Shown piece by piece: positions 31,468-40,159 of a stretch of DNA of 64,000 nucleotides. The notes under the pieces were generated by a model, which was not told the origin of the DNA, searched no databases, and was given only the letters and a program-made list of their open reading frames with translations. The first letter of the stretch is position 1. The number at the start of each line of letters is the position of its first letter. A program made the position numbers and the translations under genes. Source of the stretch: Natronosalvus caseinilyticus (GTDB lineage: Archaea > Halobacteriota > Halobacteria > Halobacteriales > Natrialbaceae); assembly GCF_017357105.1 (NCBI RefSeq), contig NZ_CP071596.1, positions 1,116,001 to 1,180,000 of the forward strand, read 5' to 3'.

Positions 31468-33504
31468 TTAGAAATCTTTAATCTGATATGCTTCATTAAA
31501 TTCATCCCTATCTGACAATGCAGAATCAGTCACTGTAAGGAGGATCTGGTAATCTGGGAGTTCTTCTGGTAATGCTAATAGGAAGTTTGTGATGTCGGGT
31601 GTATTTCCTTCGTCAGGGATTTCAGAATATGGAGCGTCTAATAGGAACATACGGATTGGTAACGTGTTCGACTGTTCTGCTAACAACTTCAACACTGCTG
31701 TATGGAAAAGTAAAGCCAAAATTTTTCCTTCATTTGAGAATTCGTTATGGCGATCCGAGGGTATATCATCGCCATTGTCAATCATAACGGTAAAATCGTA
31801 TCCACCTTGTGAATTGAATTCTACATTTCTGGCACTAGCGAACCGTCCGTGCTCGAAGTACGAGAGAAGCGAACTCATCTCATCTTCGAAATCAGCCTTT
31901 AGGCTGGTCCGTTCTTCCTCAATATGCCTCCGTACGATTCTTTCGAAGGCCTGTAGAGCCTTCCATTTCCGCATCTTTTCAGTGCGGCGTTCGTACGCTT
32001 CCTCAAGACTCTCAAGACGGTCTGCGACATCCTCAAGCTCATCCTGTTTCGCATTGATCTCGACTTGAGTCGATGTCGCCTCACGCTCTAATTCAGATAT
32101 TTCTGTCTCTAACTCGTTTCGCCGATCGACCAGTTGGTTGGCATCACTTTCCTCAATTTGAGCTACAACCCTGTCCAGTTGATCTTGGTGGTCCTGAATC
32201 CGCGAATCAAGTAGGTTTAATTCTCCTTCTAGTTCACGTTCTCGAGATTGAAACTGCCCTATTTTCTCCTCAAGTTGGTCCTGCTCTGCGATTGTCTCTC
32301 TAACATCCTGTTCTGTCCCAGTCTCGATCCGCTTATCAGGGACATCTTTGCTACAAAGCGGACAGGCTGCGTCATTCAAGAGACGCTGGCGCTGATCATC
32401 ATCTACATCATTTGTACAGATTGGGCATCTGTCCGGGACAGTCATTAGTTGCTGGAGATCCTGCGCGGTTGAGTGAAGCTCCTCGCCCATCTCCATCTCC
32501 TCGTACCGTTTGATATTCAAACGAGCCTCACGCAGATCACCGCGCGTCTCTCGTCTCTCTGATTCCAGGTTGTTTATCTGTCTCTGTAGCCTGAGCTTCT
32601 CCGATTCTAAACGCTCAAGATCACTATTCTGATCAAGCGTCTCATTGATTGACCGCAACTCCGACCTTCTATCCGCCAGTATCGTCTCTGTCTCTTCTTT
32701 GACCTCTAGTAATTCCTCTAGCCGATCTCGAAGATTATTCTCTCGCCCCTCAGCTCTAGCAAGGTTTTCTGGTGAGGTTTCCTCTTCATCGGTGAGTTCA
32801 TAGACCTCTTTCCGTCGTTTCTTGCTCTCATTGATCGGAGCCGCTAGATCAATTCCGAACAACAGATCAATAAAGCCTGCTTTGTTTTGCCAATTGATGA
32901 ATTTCTTATAATTAGGCGACATCAGGCAGAACATCGAGAATATATTGTACCGGCCAAATTCACGGGATTCAACCGGCCAAATCCCGAACGCCTCGGAGAC
33001 ATCCTGCTGCGTGTTTCGAGCATGGAAAGGGATTTCGTCCTCCGATGACGGATCAGTATTTAGTTTTGGCCGATCATCGTCAGCGTATCCTGGACCATCC
33101 CAGCTCATCGTCCGATATACAAGATAGTGGTTAGCGTCAACCGACCAATTACCAGTTGTTTCTAACGTACTTTGTTCGTCCTGGATTGGATCAGTAAGAG
33201 TGATCCGTTGCTTTTCCTGACGCCCAAACAGGTTGAACCGGATCGCTTCAAAGATGGTGGTCTTCCCACTTTCATTTTCGCCATAGAGAGCCGTATTTGT
33301 GTCGTCCATTCGGACTATCCGGTCATCTAGATTCCTGAAGTTCTTCGCTTGAATTCGCCGAATCGTTACTCTGTCGGCGGGGAAATTGAGATCGCGATAG
33401 TTCTCTTCAAGTAAGCGTCTGCACTCGTTGATGTCCTCCTCCACCAAGTCTTCTATTTCTAGTTCATCTATAATACTCTCAATAATCTCTTGACGATCAG
33501 GCAT
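31468..33504 (-). CDS. Rad50/SMC-like ABC ATPase with two CxxC motifs
   Basis: A 678-residue protein. Residues ~45-200 form the N-terminal ATPase lobe (IRRIQAKNFRNLDD, Walker A GENESGKT at 75-82). A long coiled coil follows (~215-545), broken near its middle by CPIC (C359/C362) and CPLC (C380/C383), a zinc-hook-like site. The C-terminal lobe has a degenerate signature (FSNEGKILALLF instead of LSGGE) and Walker B FLLDAPYSEIPD. The layout matches ABC ATPases of defence systems such as the ABC-three-component type rather than housekeeping Rad50, which has a single CxxC. The ATG at 33504 overlaps the preceding gene by eight bases. Confidence 0.85.
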   Translation of the reverse strand: MPDRQEIIESIIDELEIEDLVEEDINECRRLLEENYRDLNFPADRVTIRRIQAKNFRNLDDRIVRMDDTNTALYGENESGKTTIFEAIRFNLFGRQEKQRITLTDPIQDEQSTLETTGNWSVDANHYLVYRTMSWDGPGYADDDRPKLNTDPSSEDEIPFHARNTQQDVSEAFGIWPVESREFGRYNIFSMFCLMSPNYKKFINWQNKAGFIDLLFGIDLAAPINESKKRRKEVYELTDEEETSPENLARAEGRENNLRDRLEELLEVKEETETILADRRSELRSINETLDQNSDLERLESEKLRLQRQINNLESERRETRGDLREARLNIKRYEEMEMGEELHSTAQDLQQLMTVPDRCPICTNDVDDDQRQRLLNDAACPLCSKDVPDKRIETGTEQDVRETIAEQDQLEEKIGQFQSRERELEGELNLLDSRIQDHQDQLDRVVAQIEESDANQLVDRRNELETEISELEREATSTQVEINAKQDELEDVADRLESLEEAYERRTEKMRKWKALQAFERIVRRHIEEERTSLKADFEDEMSSLLSYFEHGRFASARNVEFNSQGGYDFTVMIDNGDDIPSDRHNEFSNEGKILALLFHTAVLKLLAEQSNTLPIRMFLLDAPYSEIPDEGNTPDITNFLLALPEELPDYQILLTVTDSALSDRDEFNEAYQIKDF

Positions 33505-34432
33505 GAGCAAATTCCCCCTGTAATTCTCCTAGGAACTCGATTTCACTGGCTTTGAATTTTTTCATCGGTCCTACAAGTAGTTCAGAACCGGTTGGAGTTT
33601 GGTGTATTCTATCATCTTCGTTGATGTGACTGACAACCTCTTCATGTGTCATGATTGCTACTTCGTCGATAACGGTTTGCTGGGCATAGTTCCAAGATGA
33701 GAGCATGATGCTGTCGGCCTGTTCGATTCGATCATCAAACTGGTCCACCATCATTTCTCCTGCGGGTGTGAGTTCAATCCCATAACTGCGGTTGCGTTCC
33801 GCGACTTCACCGGTGCCGTCTTCACTTGCTACTGGTTCTTCAATGAGTGCCCACGCAAAGAGGCGGTTTTTGTCCTCATAAACGTCGGAAGAGAAGGGGC
33901 CCGAACTTCGTTTTGTGAACCGATAGCGGTAGCCAGTATGATCAAGCATCCCGAGATCACCTTGTAGCTCCCCGGTTGCTGAGTAATCCTCTTGCTTCGA
34001 AATCTGGCGGTTTACGAGGTAAATCAGCTTTTGCAGGCGGTACCGCGACTCAATCATTCCGTTGTCCGATTGGGCCGAGTAATCTTTTATCAATTTCAAC
34101 ATCATCGCGAAGTCGATAAGCTCATCAATCCTGAACCGAAGCTCGTTCCAGTCCTTGACCAGATTGTCACAAGAGACAGTACCATTCCGAAACTCAGCCA
34201 ATTGATCATCAGTAAGCCCGAAGCTATTGAGAGTAGAAATGACTCGCTCATCTGAGAATACTTCCCGGTTTAAGAAATTATAGTACTCTTCGTTGAACTC
34301 CTCAAACTCAGCGGAGGTCGCCATTGCCTCACTGTAGACCTTAGTGACGACCATGACATATTCCTCGTGTTCTGTATCGTTTAGGTCAAACTGGTCAACC
34401 ACACGTTCAATGACCTTCCATTCATTAGGCAT
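33497..34432 (-). CDS. YwgA/SocA-like protein of the ABC ATPase operon
   Basis: A 311-residue protein. The middle third (RYRLQKLIYLVNRQ..., YRFTKRSSGPFSSDVYEDKNRLFAWALIEE) resembles the YwgA/Panacea (SocA) fold: a helix with LQKLxYL, then an F-x-K-x2-SGP-S element. The flanking helices are unfamiliar. Its ATG shares one base with the stop of the upstream gene, and its end overlaps the ABC ATPase start, so the three are coupled. It could be the middle component linking ATPase and effector (inference). I use MPNEWKV, 13 codons into the longest frame. Confidence 0.6.
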   Translation of the reverse strand: MPNEWKVIERVVDQFDLNDTEHEEYVMVVTKVYSEAMATSAEFEEFNEEYYNFLNREVFSDERVISTLNSFGLTDDQLAEFRNGTVSCDNLVKDWNELRFRIDELIDFAMMLKLIKDYSAQSDNGMIESRYRLQKLIYLVNRQISKQEDYSATGELQGDLGMLDHTGYRYRFTKRSSGPFSSDVYEDKNRLFAWALIEEPVASEDGTGEVAERNRSYGIELTPAGEMMVDQFDDRIEQADSIMLSSWNYAQQTVIDEVAIMTHEEVVSHINEDDRIHQTPTGSELLVGPMKKFKASEIEFLGELQGEFAHA

Positions 34433-34938
34433 TATGGCACCTCCAGTGTGTCGCAAACATCGTTGTTCCACTCCATTACCTTCTTGAGACCACCGGGGTG
34501 AGCCGGATTCGCTGTGTTTAGATGACCGTGAGCATAAGCGACGAGATATTCTTTCGTGGGTGCTACTGATACACCTGGGTACTTAGATTCAATACTCGAT
34601 GCTTCAGGTGCATCATCAATGCAGAGGATAATCTCACTTTCATTTGGATAACTACGTGTATCGAGATAGAACTTAAGTTCGGGATAGGGTTCGTTCTGTA
34701 AACATTCGTCCCAGTGAATGATCCAAACACTATTTTGGATTAACGTATCACGGTCTGCAAGTTCGGAGAGGGAATGAAAGTATTCCTCGACTAGGAGCTT
34801 ATCGCCTTGGATGCCATCCCGGATTTCTCGGACAATATCGGTGAAGTCATGGCCATAGCATTTGCCACTGGTGGTGAGAATCAGCAGATTTTCTTCGTGA
34901 GGGACAGCATCTTCCGGTATCTTGTATCGTGTAATCAT
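34432..34938 (-). CDS. Unknown 168-residue protein of the ABC ATPase operon
   Basis: A 168-residue alpha-beta protein: LLILTTSGKCYGHDFTDIV, SVWIIHWDECLQN, SEIILCIDDAPEASSIE, then LVAYAHGHLNTANPAHPGGL. No family recognised; the VWIIHW and IILCIDD strands suggest a Rossmann-like core. Its ATG and the upstream stop, and its stop and the downstream ATG, each share one base (TAATG). Such strict coupling argues for a fixed stoichiometry with its neighbours. Confidence 0.7.
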   Translation of the reverse strand: MITRYKIPEDAVPHEENLLILTTSGKCYGHDFTDIVREIRDGIQGDKLLVEEYFHSLSELADRDTLIQNSVWIIHWDECLQNEPYPELKFYLDTRSYPNESEIILCIDDAPEASSIESKYPGVSVAPTKEYLVAYAHGHLNTANPAHPGGLKKVMEWNNDVCDTLEVP

Positions 34939-35741
34939 TACTGTTTTCCAGCGATAATCCGGAGTCTGTGGCGGATTGATGCTAGTTTCTGGTGCTCTTG
35001 TTCCAAACGTTCATTCTTCTTCTCTCGCTGTCCTTTGATAATGGTTTCCTTTGACAATTCACTGTGGGATTCAAAATCGTCTCGCCAACCCTCAAAATCC
35101 TCCCTTAATAGCTTCCCTTCAACCGTTTTTGCGGAATATAATATGCTGGAAAGGTCGTCCATTCGGTCGACGAATTCACCATAGGCTTCTTGCTTAGCGT
35201 TACTCCGATCATCCTCATTAATCCAAGAGTGCGAATCATCCCACCCAGTAATCGTTTCGACCATAGTGTCGCGGTTCGGCCGATCATCGGCAATACGTGC
35301 GTGATAACCTACAGCGAGCAGTGCTGCGAACAGTGTCGTGAGCATCCCCGAGAATACATAATCAAGTTGACCAATTCTAGTTTCGCCCATTAATACGAAT
35401 ATGAGGAGAATGTATCCGAACAAAATGACCAAACCAGACGCAATAAGGTATCCAAGTACGGATACGGCTAGCCGAGTACGGGAATAGAGGCTTGGTGAGA
35501 AGGTACGCTTCCGCATCTTCGCCGTGAAGAGTACAAGAACACCGAAGAAGACGATTGAAACACCAGTATATGCATATATGAAGAGATCGGGTTTCGAGAT
35601 CTCAATAAGGAGTGAACTTGAGAACTGGAATGTGAGAAATACTGAGGCAAATTGCAAGAGTAGGACTTCCAATAGGAAGTGTGCACCCTGCCCGAAAGTG
35701 ATGTGATCAAGGAGTATTTGACCCCTTCTCTGAACATCCAT
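34938..35741 (-). CDS. Four-helix membrane protein with cytoplasmic tail, first gene of the ABC ATPase operon
   Basis: A 267-residue protein with four hydrophobic segments (about residues 20-42, 50-72, 90-112 and 125-147) and a ~120-residue charged, helical C-terminal tail ending RLEQEHQKLASIRHRLRII. The helix pattern with a coiled tail recalls SLATT-like or pore-forming effectors of defence operons, but no diagnostic motif is visible. It starts the operon with an ATG at 35741, and its stop shares one base with the next ATG. Confidence 0.65.
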   Translation of the reverse strand: MDVQRRGQILLDHITFGQGAHFLLEVLLLQFASVFLTFQFSSSLLIEISKPDLFIYAYTGVSIVFFGVLVLFTAKMRKRTFSPSLYSRTRLAVSVLGYLIASGLVILFGYILLIFVLMGETRIGQLDYVFSGMLTTLFAALLAVGYHARIADDRPNRDTMVETITGWDDSHSWINEDDRSNAKQEAYGEFVDRMDDLSSILYSAKTVEGKLLREDFEGWRDDFESHSELSKETIIKGQREKKNERLEQEHQKLASIRHRLRIIAGKQ

Positions 35742-36224
35742 AGATCACTCATGAGCGACGTATCCTATAAAATGTAAGCCTCCAGAAACGCTCAGGTCCT
35801 TTGATCGCCATATTGGAGTTGTGGACTATCGGTGTAAGCTCGTTATCTGCGAACTACCGAGACTGATTGTTACATTGACTGTAGTGGCACCAAAGGATCG
35901 GACACCAAATAAGCGACACACGGCGGTTTCAAAAATCCGATCGCGGCCTAACTAACCACCGTTTCATGTGTTTCAACTGGAAATCCCCGCGCGGAGGCGG
36001 GGTGGGGACGTTGTAATTTTTTGGCTTCATCCCCTTGGGGACACGCCTCAAGGGGGCGTTCGCGCGCAGCGCGAATCGCCACCGCCGAGGCTCCGGCCCG
36101 ATCGCGGCGGAGCCCAACCCCTCGAGGATCAGGACACAACCGAAGTTGTACACTCACGGCTTGAATACAATCTTAATTGCTGAGAAGAAGGTGCGAAAGA
36201 GTGTCGCCACTCACGAGGGCCGCT
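35742..36224. other. Gene-free stretch with a possible IS200/IS605 end
   Basis: The stretch has the operon promoter region at its left and, at about 35980-36000, CCCCGC...GCGGGG followed by TGGGGACGTTGTAA, which resembles the right-end hairpin of haloarchaeal IS200/IS605 elements. A second hairpin, TTCGCGC-GCA-GCGCGAA, lies near 36058. No gene seen. Confidence 0.35.
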
Positions 36225-36768
36225 CTACCAGTCGGGCACGAGTCGTCCGACCGGTCGCGTTTCCGTGTCGCCTCCAGGCGTCCGCCACAGCATCGGTACT
36301 CTCGAGAAGAGCGCTGGGTCGTTCCCTGAGTGGCGCCACTTCTCGATCGCCTCGCGGGCGACTTCGTGGGCGCTCTCGAAGCTTGAGGCTTTCAGCGTCG
36401 ACAGGATCGTGTCGATTCGGAGCCGCTTCGGTTCGCCTTCCTGGTCGAACTCGAGTTCGGCGCCGTGTTCGGCCAGCCACTTCTGGAATGGCGAGCACTC
36501 GGCGACGTGATCCGCCAGACCCATGATGTGCTGGATGCGGTCGGCATAGCTCTCGATGCCATACTCGGCGCTCTCCAACAGGGCTCGAATCATCGCGGTA
36601 CTTCCGGACCCGATACGAGACGCGGCCGACCTCGAGGTAACCTTCGAACGGTGGGACGAGCATCACGCTCGAGAAGGGGTAGTAGGGGTCACCGTATCGC
36701 GGAAGGGAGAAAACCCAGAACGGAATTTGAACCCGAGCTTTCGTCTTTCCCAAGGTCACCCGGAACAA
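36225..36768 (-). pseudogene. Frameshifted accessory gene next to tRNA-Arg
   Basis: Two minus-strand frames meet near 36600: YLEVGRVSYRVRKYRD runs straight into MIRALLESAEYGIESYADRIQ one frame over, and the second frame continues through AECSPFQKWLAEHGAELEFD to the stop at 36225. The combined product is about 175 residues. I do not recognise the family. It is the last accessory feature before the tRNA gene. Confidence 0.45.
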
Positions 36769-36919
36769 TTATGACCAACCCTTGTGATTTAGCTCCTAGC
36801 GAATCGCACGATGACGCCGACCCCCGTTCGAAAAACGAACGAACTCTTTCGCGCGGACAGCGCTTGGCTTATAAACGCCTCGACGCCGTCTATCGAATCT
36901 GCACCGTTCAGAACTCGAA

Positions 36920-36992
36920 CGGGCGCGACGGGATTTGAACCCGCGACATCCTGGTCCGGAACCAGGGACTCTGTCCACTGAGCTACGCGCCC
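36920..36992 (-). tRNA. tRNA-Arg (anticodon CCG)
   Basis: On the minus strand the 73 bases fold as a cloverleaf: acceptor GGGCGCG/CGCGCCC, D-arm GCTC...GAGT, anticodon stem CCTGG/CCAGG with loop TTCCGGA (anticodon CCG, reading CGG), and T-arm with GGTTCAAATCC. No intron and no encoded CCA. Its 3' end faces the accessory region, as expected if it is the integration target. Confidence 0.95.
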
Positions 36993-37038
36993 CCGTCGGT
37001 ACAGATTGACTACGGCCGTATAACGTTTCTGTCGTGGG

Positions 37039-38721
37039 CTAGTCTTCGCCTCGAGCGGTCGGCGCCTCGACTTTGGCCTCATCCTCGAGGTCCTCTTCGA
37101 TCACGTTCGCGTCGTCCACAACCTCTGCGTCGTCGATGTACTTCTCCTTCCAGGTACCGCGGGTGAACCAGGCGACCCCCACGGTGGCGCCGAGGACGTT
37201 CCCCAGGGCCATCCCGACCCAGACGCCGGTTTCGCCCCAGCCGAGAGCGGCCAGGGTAATCCCGGCGCCGGGAACCGTGACTGACCAGGAGAACGCCAGC
37301 ACGAGGACGCTCGCGACGCGACCGACCCAGAGGGTGAGCATCGAGATGACCATCGCAGTCTTCGTGTTGCCGGCCCCGCGGAAGGCGCCGAGGATCACCT
37401 GGGAGACGCCGATAAAGGCGAACTCGACGGAGCGGATGCGGACGTACTCGACGCCGTAGGCGATGGTCGCGGGGGCGTCGGGGACGTCCCCGAGGAAGAC
37501 GCTGACGATGGGTTCGGTGAAGGCGACGGCGATTACGGCGACGATGAGCATTACCCCAGCGCCGGTCGAGGCGGCGAGCCAGACCGAGCGCTCGGCGCGG
37601 TCGCTCCGGTCGGCGCCGAGGTTCTGGCCGACCATGGTGTCGATGGCGCGACCGAGCCCCATCGCGGGCAGGAAGACGAGCGAGATCAGCCGGTTGCCCA
37701 GGCCGTAGGCGGCGACCACCGGCGGCGAGAACGTGACGATCATGGCGGTGAGCGTGATCATCGCCATCGCGCTCGTGGTCTGTTCGACCGTGCTCGGCAC
37801 GCCGAGGCGGACGATGTCCTCGATGATCTCGCGGTCGAGCGGGAGGTGTTCGACGCGCACGGCCGGCCCGCTCGCGGTGGTGAAGAGGATCCACAGGCCC
37901 ATCGCGGTCGCGACGCCGCGGGCGGCAATCGTGGCGAGCGCGGCGCCCTGGATCCCGAGTCCAGAAAAGCCGGTAAGGCCGTAGAGAGCGGCCTCGAGGC
38001 CCTCGAGGTTGAGCCAGACGAACAGGGGGTTGTCGGCGAACCCGAAGATGAAGAACGGGTCGAGCAGGACGTTGAGGAAGACGGAGACGACCATCACGAG
38101 CATCGGGGTTCGGGTGTCTCCGTAGCCGCGCATGAGCGCCGAGAAGACGAAGAAGCCAAACATGAGCGGGATGCCGAGGAAGATGACCTCCATGTAGTCG
38201 GCGGCCAGCGGAATCACCGTTGCGGCGGTCTCCTGGTCGCTCGGGAGGAGCTCGAGAGCGGGGCGGGTGTAGAAGTAGCCGGCGATGCCGATGAACACCG
38301 AGAGGAGGCCGACGAACGAGAGGGTCTGGCCGGCGACGAGGCCGGCCGACCGGTCGCCCTGGGCGCCCGTATACTGGGCGACGAGAATCGCGCCCGCGGT
38401 GGTGAAGCCGCCGGCGATAGCGATGAGCAAGAAGATCAGTGGAAAGGCGAGGCTGATCGCGCCGACGGCCTCGGCGGAGAGGCGTCCGAGGTAGAGTGTG
38501 TCGACGACGTTGTAGGTGACCTGCAGCAGCTGGATGACGACGATGGGCCAGGCGAGGCGAAAGAGCGGTCGGACGAGGCTGCCCTCGGTAATCGAGGCGC
38601 TGGTGTCGGCGGGGGTGGGGTCGGCTGGGGCGTCGTCAGGGTTGCTATCGTCGTCGACGTCCACGCCACCGTCGTCGTCCGGGGCTGGCCGGTCGCTCGA
38701 GGCGTCTGACTCGTCGCTCAC
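37039..38721 (-). CDS. MATE-family efflux transporter
   Basis: A 560-residue protein with twelve transmembrane helices in two six-helix halves: LVRPLFRLAWPIVVIQLLQVTYNVVDTLYLGRL opens the first half and VRLGVPSTVEQTTSAMAMITLTAMI the second, both with the MATE P-x2-hydrophobic pattern. MATE proteins export drugs or metabolites using sodium or proton gradients. Both ends are acidic and Asp/Glu-rich: about 45 residues before the first helix and about 40 after the last. Single transcription unit, leaving 46 bases to the tRNA-Arg. Confidence 0.93.
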   Translation of the reverse strand: MSDESDASSDRPAPDDDGGVDVDDDSNPDDAPADPTPADTSASITEGSLVRPLFRLAWPIVVIQLLQVTYNVVDTLYLGRLSAEAVGAISLAFPLIFLLIAIAGGFTTAGAILVAQYTGAQGDRSAGLVAGQTLSFVGLLSVFIGIAGYFYTRPALELLPSDQETAATVIPLAADYMEVIFLGIPLMFGFFVFSALMRGYGDTRTPMLVMVVSVFLNVLLDPFFIFGFADNPLFVWLNLEGLEAALYGLTGFSGLGIQGAALATIAARGVATAMGLWILFTTASGPAVRVEHLPLDREIIEDIVRLGVPSTVEQTTSAMAMITLTAMIVTFSPPVVAAYGLGNRLISLVFLPAMGLGRAIDTMVGQNLGADRSDRAERSVWLAASTGAGVMLIVAVIAVAFTEPIVSVFLGDVPDAPATIAYGVEYVRIRSVEFAFIGVSQVILGAFRGAGNTKTAMVISMLTLWVGRVASVLVLAFSWSVTVPGAGITLAALGWGETGVWVGMALGNVLGATVGVAWFTRGTWKEKYIDDAEVVDDANVIEEDLEDEAKVEAPTARGED

Positions 38722-38798
38722 TGGTAGCGAATGTGTCGGCGGGACAATGAACGTTCTGAACCCGCCGCGTCGTCGCTATTTCGTGACCACGTTCGAGC

Positions 38799-38812
38799 GG
38801 GGGGGGGGGGGG
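38799..38812. repeat. Run of 14 guanines
   Basis: A homopolymer of 14 G lies in the gap between the hisG stop codon and the MATE start. Such runs are length-unstable. Confidence 0.9.
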
Positions 38813-38833
38813 TTCTCGTTCCTCGAGCGAGCC

Positions 38834-39688
38834 CTACTCGACCAGTCGCTCGATCTCGGTGACCAGGATGTCGCTCGCGCCAGCCTTCTTGACCTCCGTA
38901 ATCGTCTCGAACACTTCGCGTTCGTCGACGACGGCGTGGACGGCAACTGATTCGCCGCCGCCATTGGCGATGTCCATGATCGTTGGGCCGCCCATGCCGG
39001 GGATGACTTCGCGGACGTCCTCGAGCCGGTCTCTGGGCACGTTCATCATCAGGTAGCGCTTCCCGTCGGCGGCCAGCACCGAGGAGAGTGCGGTTCGTAT
39101 CTCCTGCACTTTGGGGTCCTCGAGGACGTCCTCGCGGGCGAACAGGCGGACGGAACTCGAGAGGACCTCCTCGATGACGGCGAGGCGGTTCATCTTCAGG
39201 GTCGTCCCCGTGCTCGTGATGTCGACGATGGCGTCGGCCATTTCGACGTGCGGCGTCAACTCGGTCGCGCCCGTGACCTCGACGATTGCGGGCTCGAGAC
39301 CGCGCTCGTCGAAGAACTGCCGGGTGACGGTTGGGAACTCAGTGGCGACGGTCTTCCCCGCTAGGTCCTCGACCGCGTTGATGTCGCCATCCTCGGGTGA
39401 CGCGAGTACGAGTCGACAGCGGCCGAACTCGAGGTCGAGCAGCTCGGCGACGGTGCCGACGTCGGCTTCCCGGTACTGGTCGTAGCCGGTGATCCCCAGG
39501 TCGGCCGCCCCGTCGGCGACGTACTCAGGGATGTCGGCCGCGCGGGCGAAGAGGATGGTGACCTCGGGGTCGACGGTGTCGGCGTAGAGCTTCCTGGCGG
39601 CGCCGTTCTCGAGGTGGAGGCCGGCCCGCTCGAGGAGGTCGATCGTCGGGTCGTGCAGGCGGCCCTTGTTGGGGACGGCGAGACGCAT
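38834..39688 (-). CDS. hisG: ATP phosphoribosyltransferase (long form)
   Basis: A 284-residue protein catalysing the first step of histidine synthesis, condensing ATP and PRPP. The start [23 protein letters not shown] is canonical. [10 protein letters not shown], the PRPP-binding region [21 protein letters not shown] and a C-terminal PII-like regulatory domain ([57 protein letters not shown]) show the long, histidine-inhibited HisG form, which needs no HisZ. The frame is open upstream to 40012, but that part is not conserved-looking. Confidence 0.96.
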   Translation of the reverse strand: MRLAVPNKGRLHDPTIDLLERAGLHLENGAARKLYADTVDPEVTILFARAADIPEYVADGAADLGITGYDQYREADVGTVAELLDLEFGRCRLVLASPEDGDINAVEDLAGKTVATEFPTVTRQFFDERGLEPAIVEVTGATELTPHVEMADAIVDITSTGTTLKMNRLAVIEEVLSSSVRLFAREDVLEDPKVQEIRTALSSVLAADGKRYLMMNVPRDRLEDVREVIPGMGGPTIMDIANGGGESVAVHAVVDEREVFETITEVKKAGASDILVTEIERLVE

Positions 39689-40159
39689 TGACGGGCTATT
39701 GGGATCGCGTCGGGAACTGTCTTTCCATCGCAACTGCTCCACGTTTGCTCGATCCCGGTGAGGTCGCTTCGTCTTGAGCCGATCGAAAAGTCGCCAGCCC
39801 GAGTAGTCCGATTCCGGGAATCGGCTCTCGAGTTCACTGATTACTGGAGGTAACCGTGAACTGAACAGGAAGCGAGACGACGGCGTACAAACTCCGTCGA
39901 CGACCCGTAAGCTGGTCACGGTCGAGATTTCGCTGGGCCATTGGAAATACTCGCGTGGAGCGGGTGACCGAGGATCCATCGGTTTCAAAGCGAGAACCGA
40001 CACGACCGCCAAGCGACGCCATCTCCCAGTTCCAGATCGGTAAGCGTACTTTTACCCGTTCGTGGCCGATTGCGCCCACCGGTTACCACTTTCTAATATC
40101 GATCTGCGAGCGAAACGATCCGTCCCAATTTACGTCCGACCGTGCATCTCGAAGGTGTT
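39689..40159. other. Divergent interval between hisG and the repeat-containing protein gene
   Basis: No gene is supported in these 471 bases. The hisG frame stays open to 40012, but its codon composition and lack of motifs argue against coding. TACTTTTACC near 40047 is the best TATA-like box for the rightward gene. Confidence 0.5.

Noticed and set aside
35980-36000. An intact IS200/IS605 element
   Set aside because: Only an end-like hairpin is visible; no TnpA or TnpB frame is present.
39689-40012. N-terminal extension of hisG
   Set aside because: HisG begins canonically at [11 protein letters not shown]; the extension has no conserved content.
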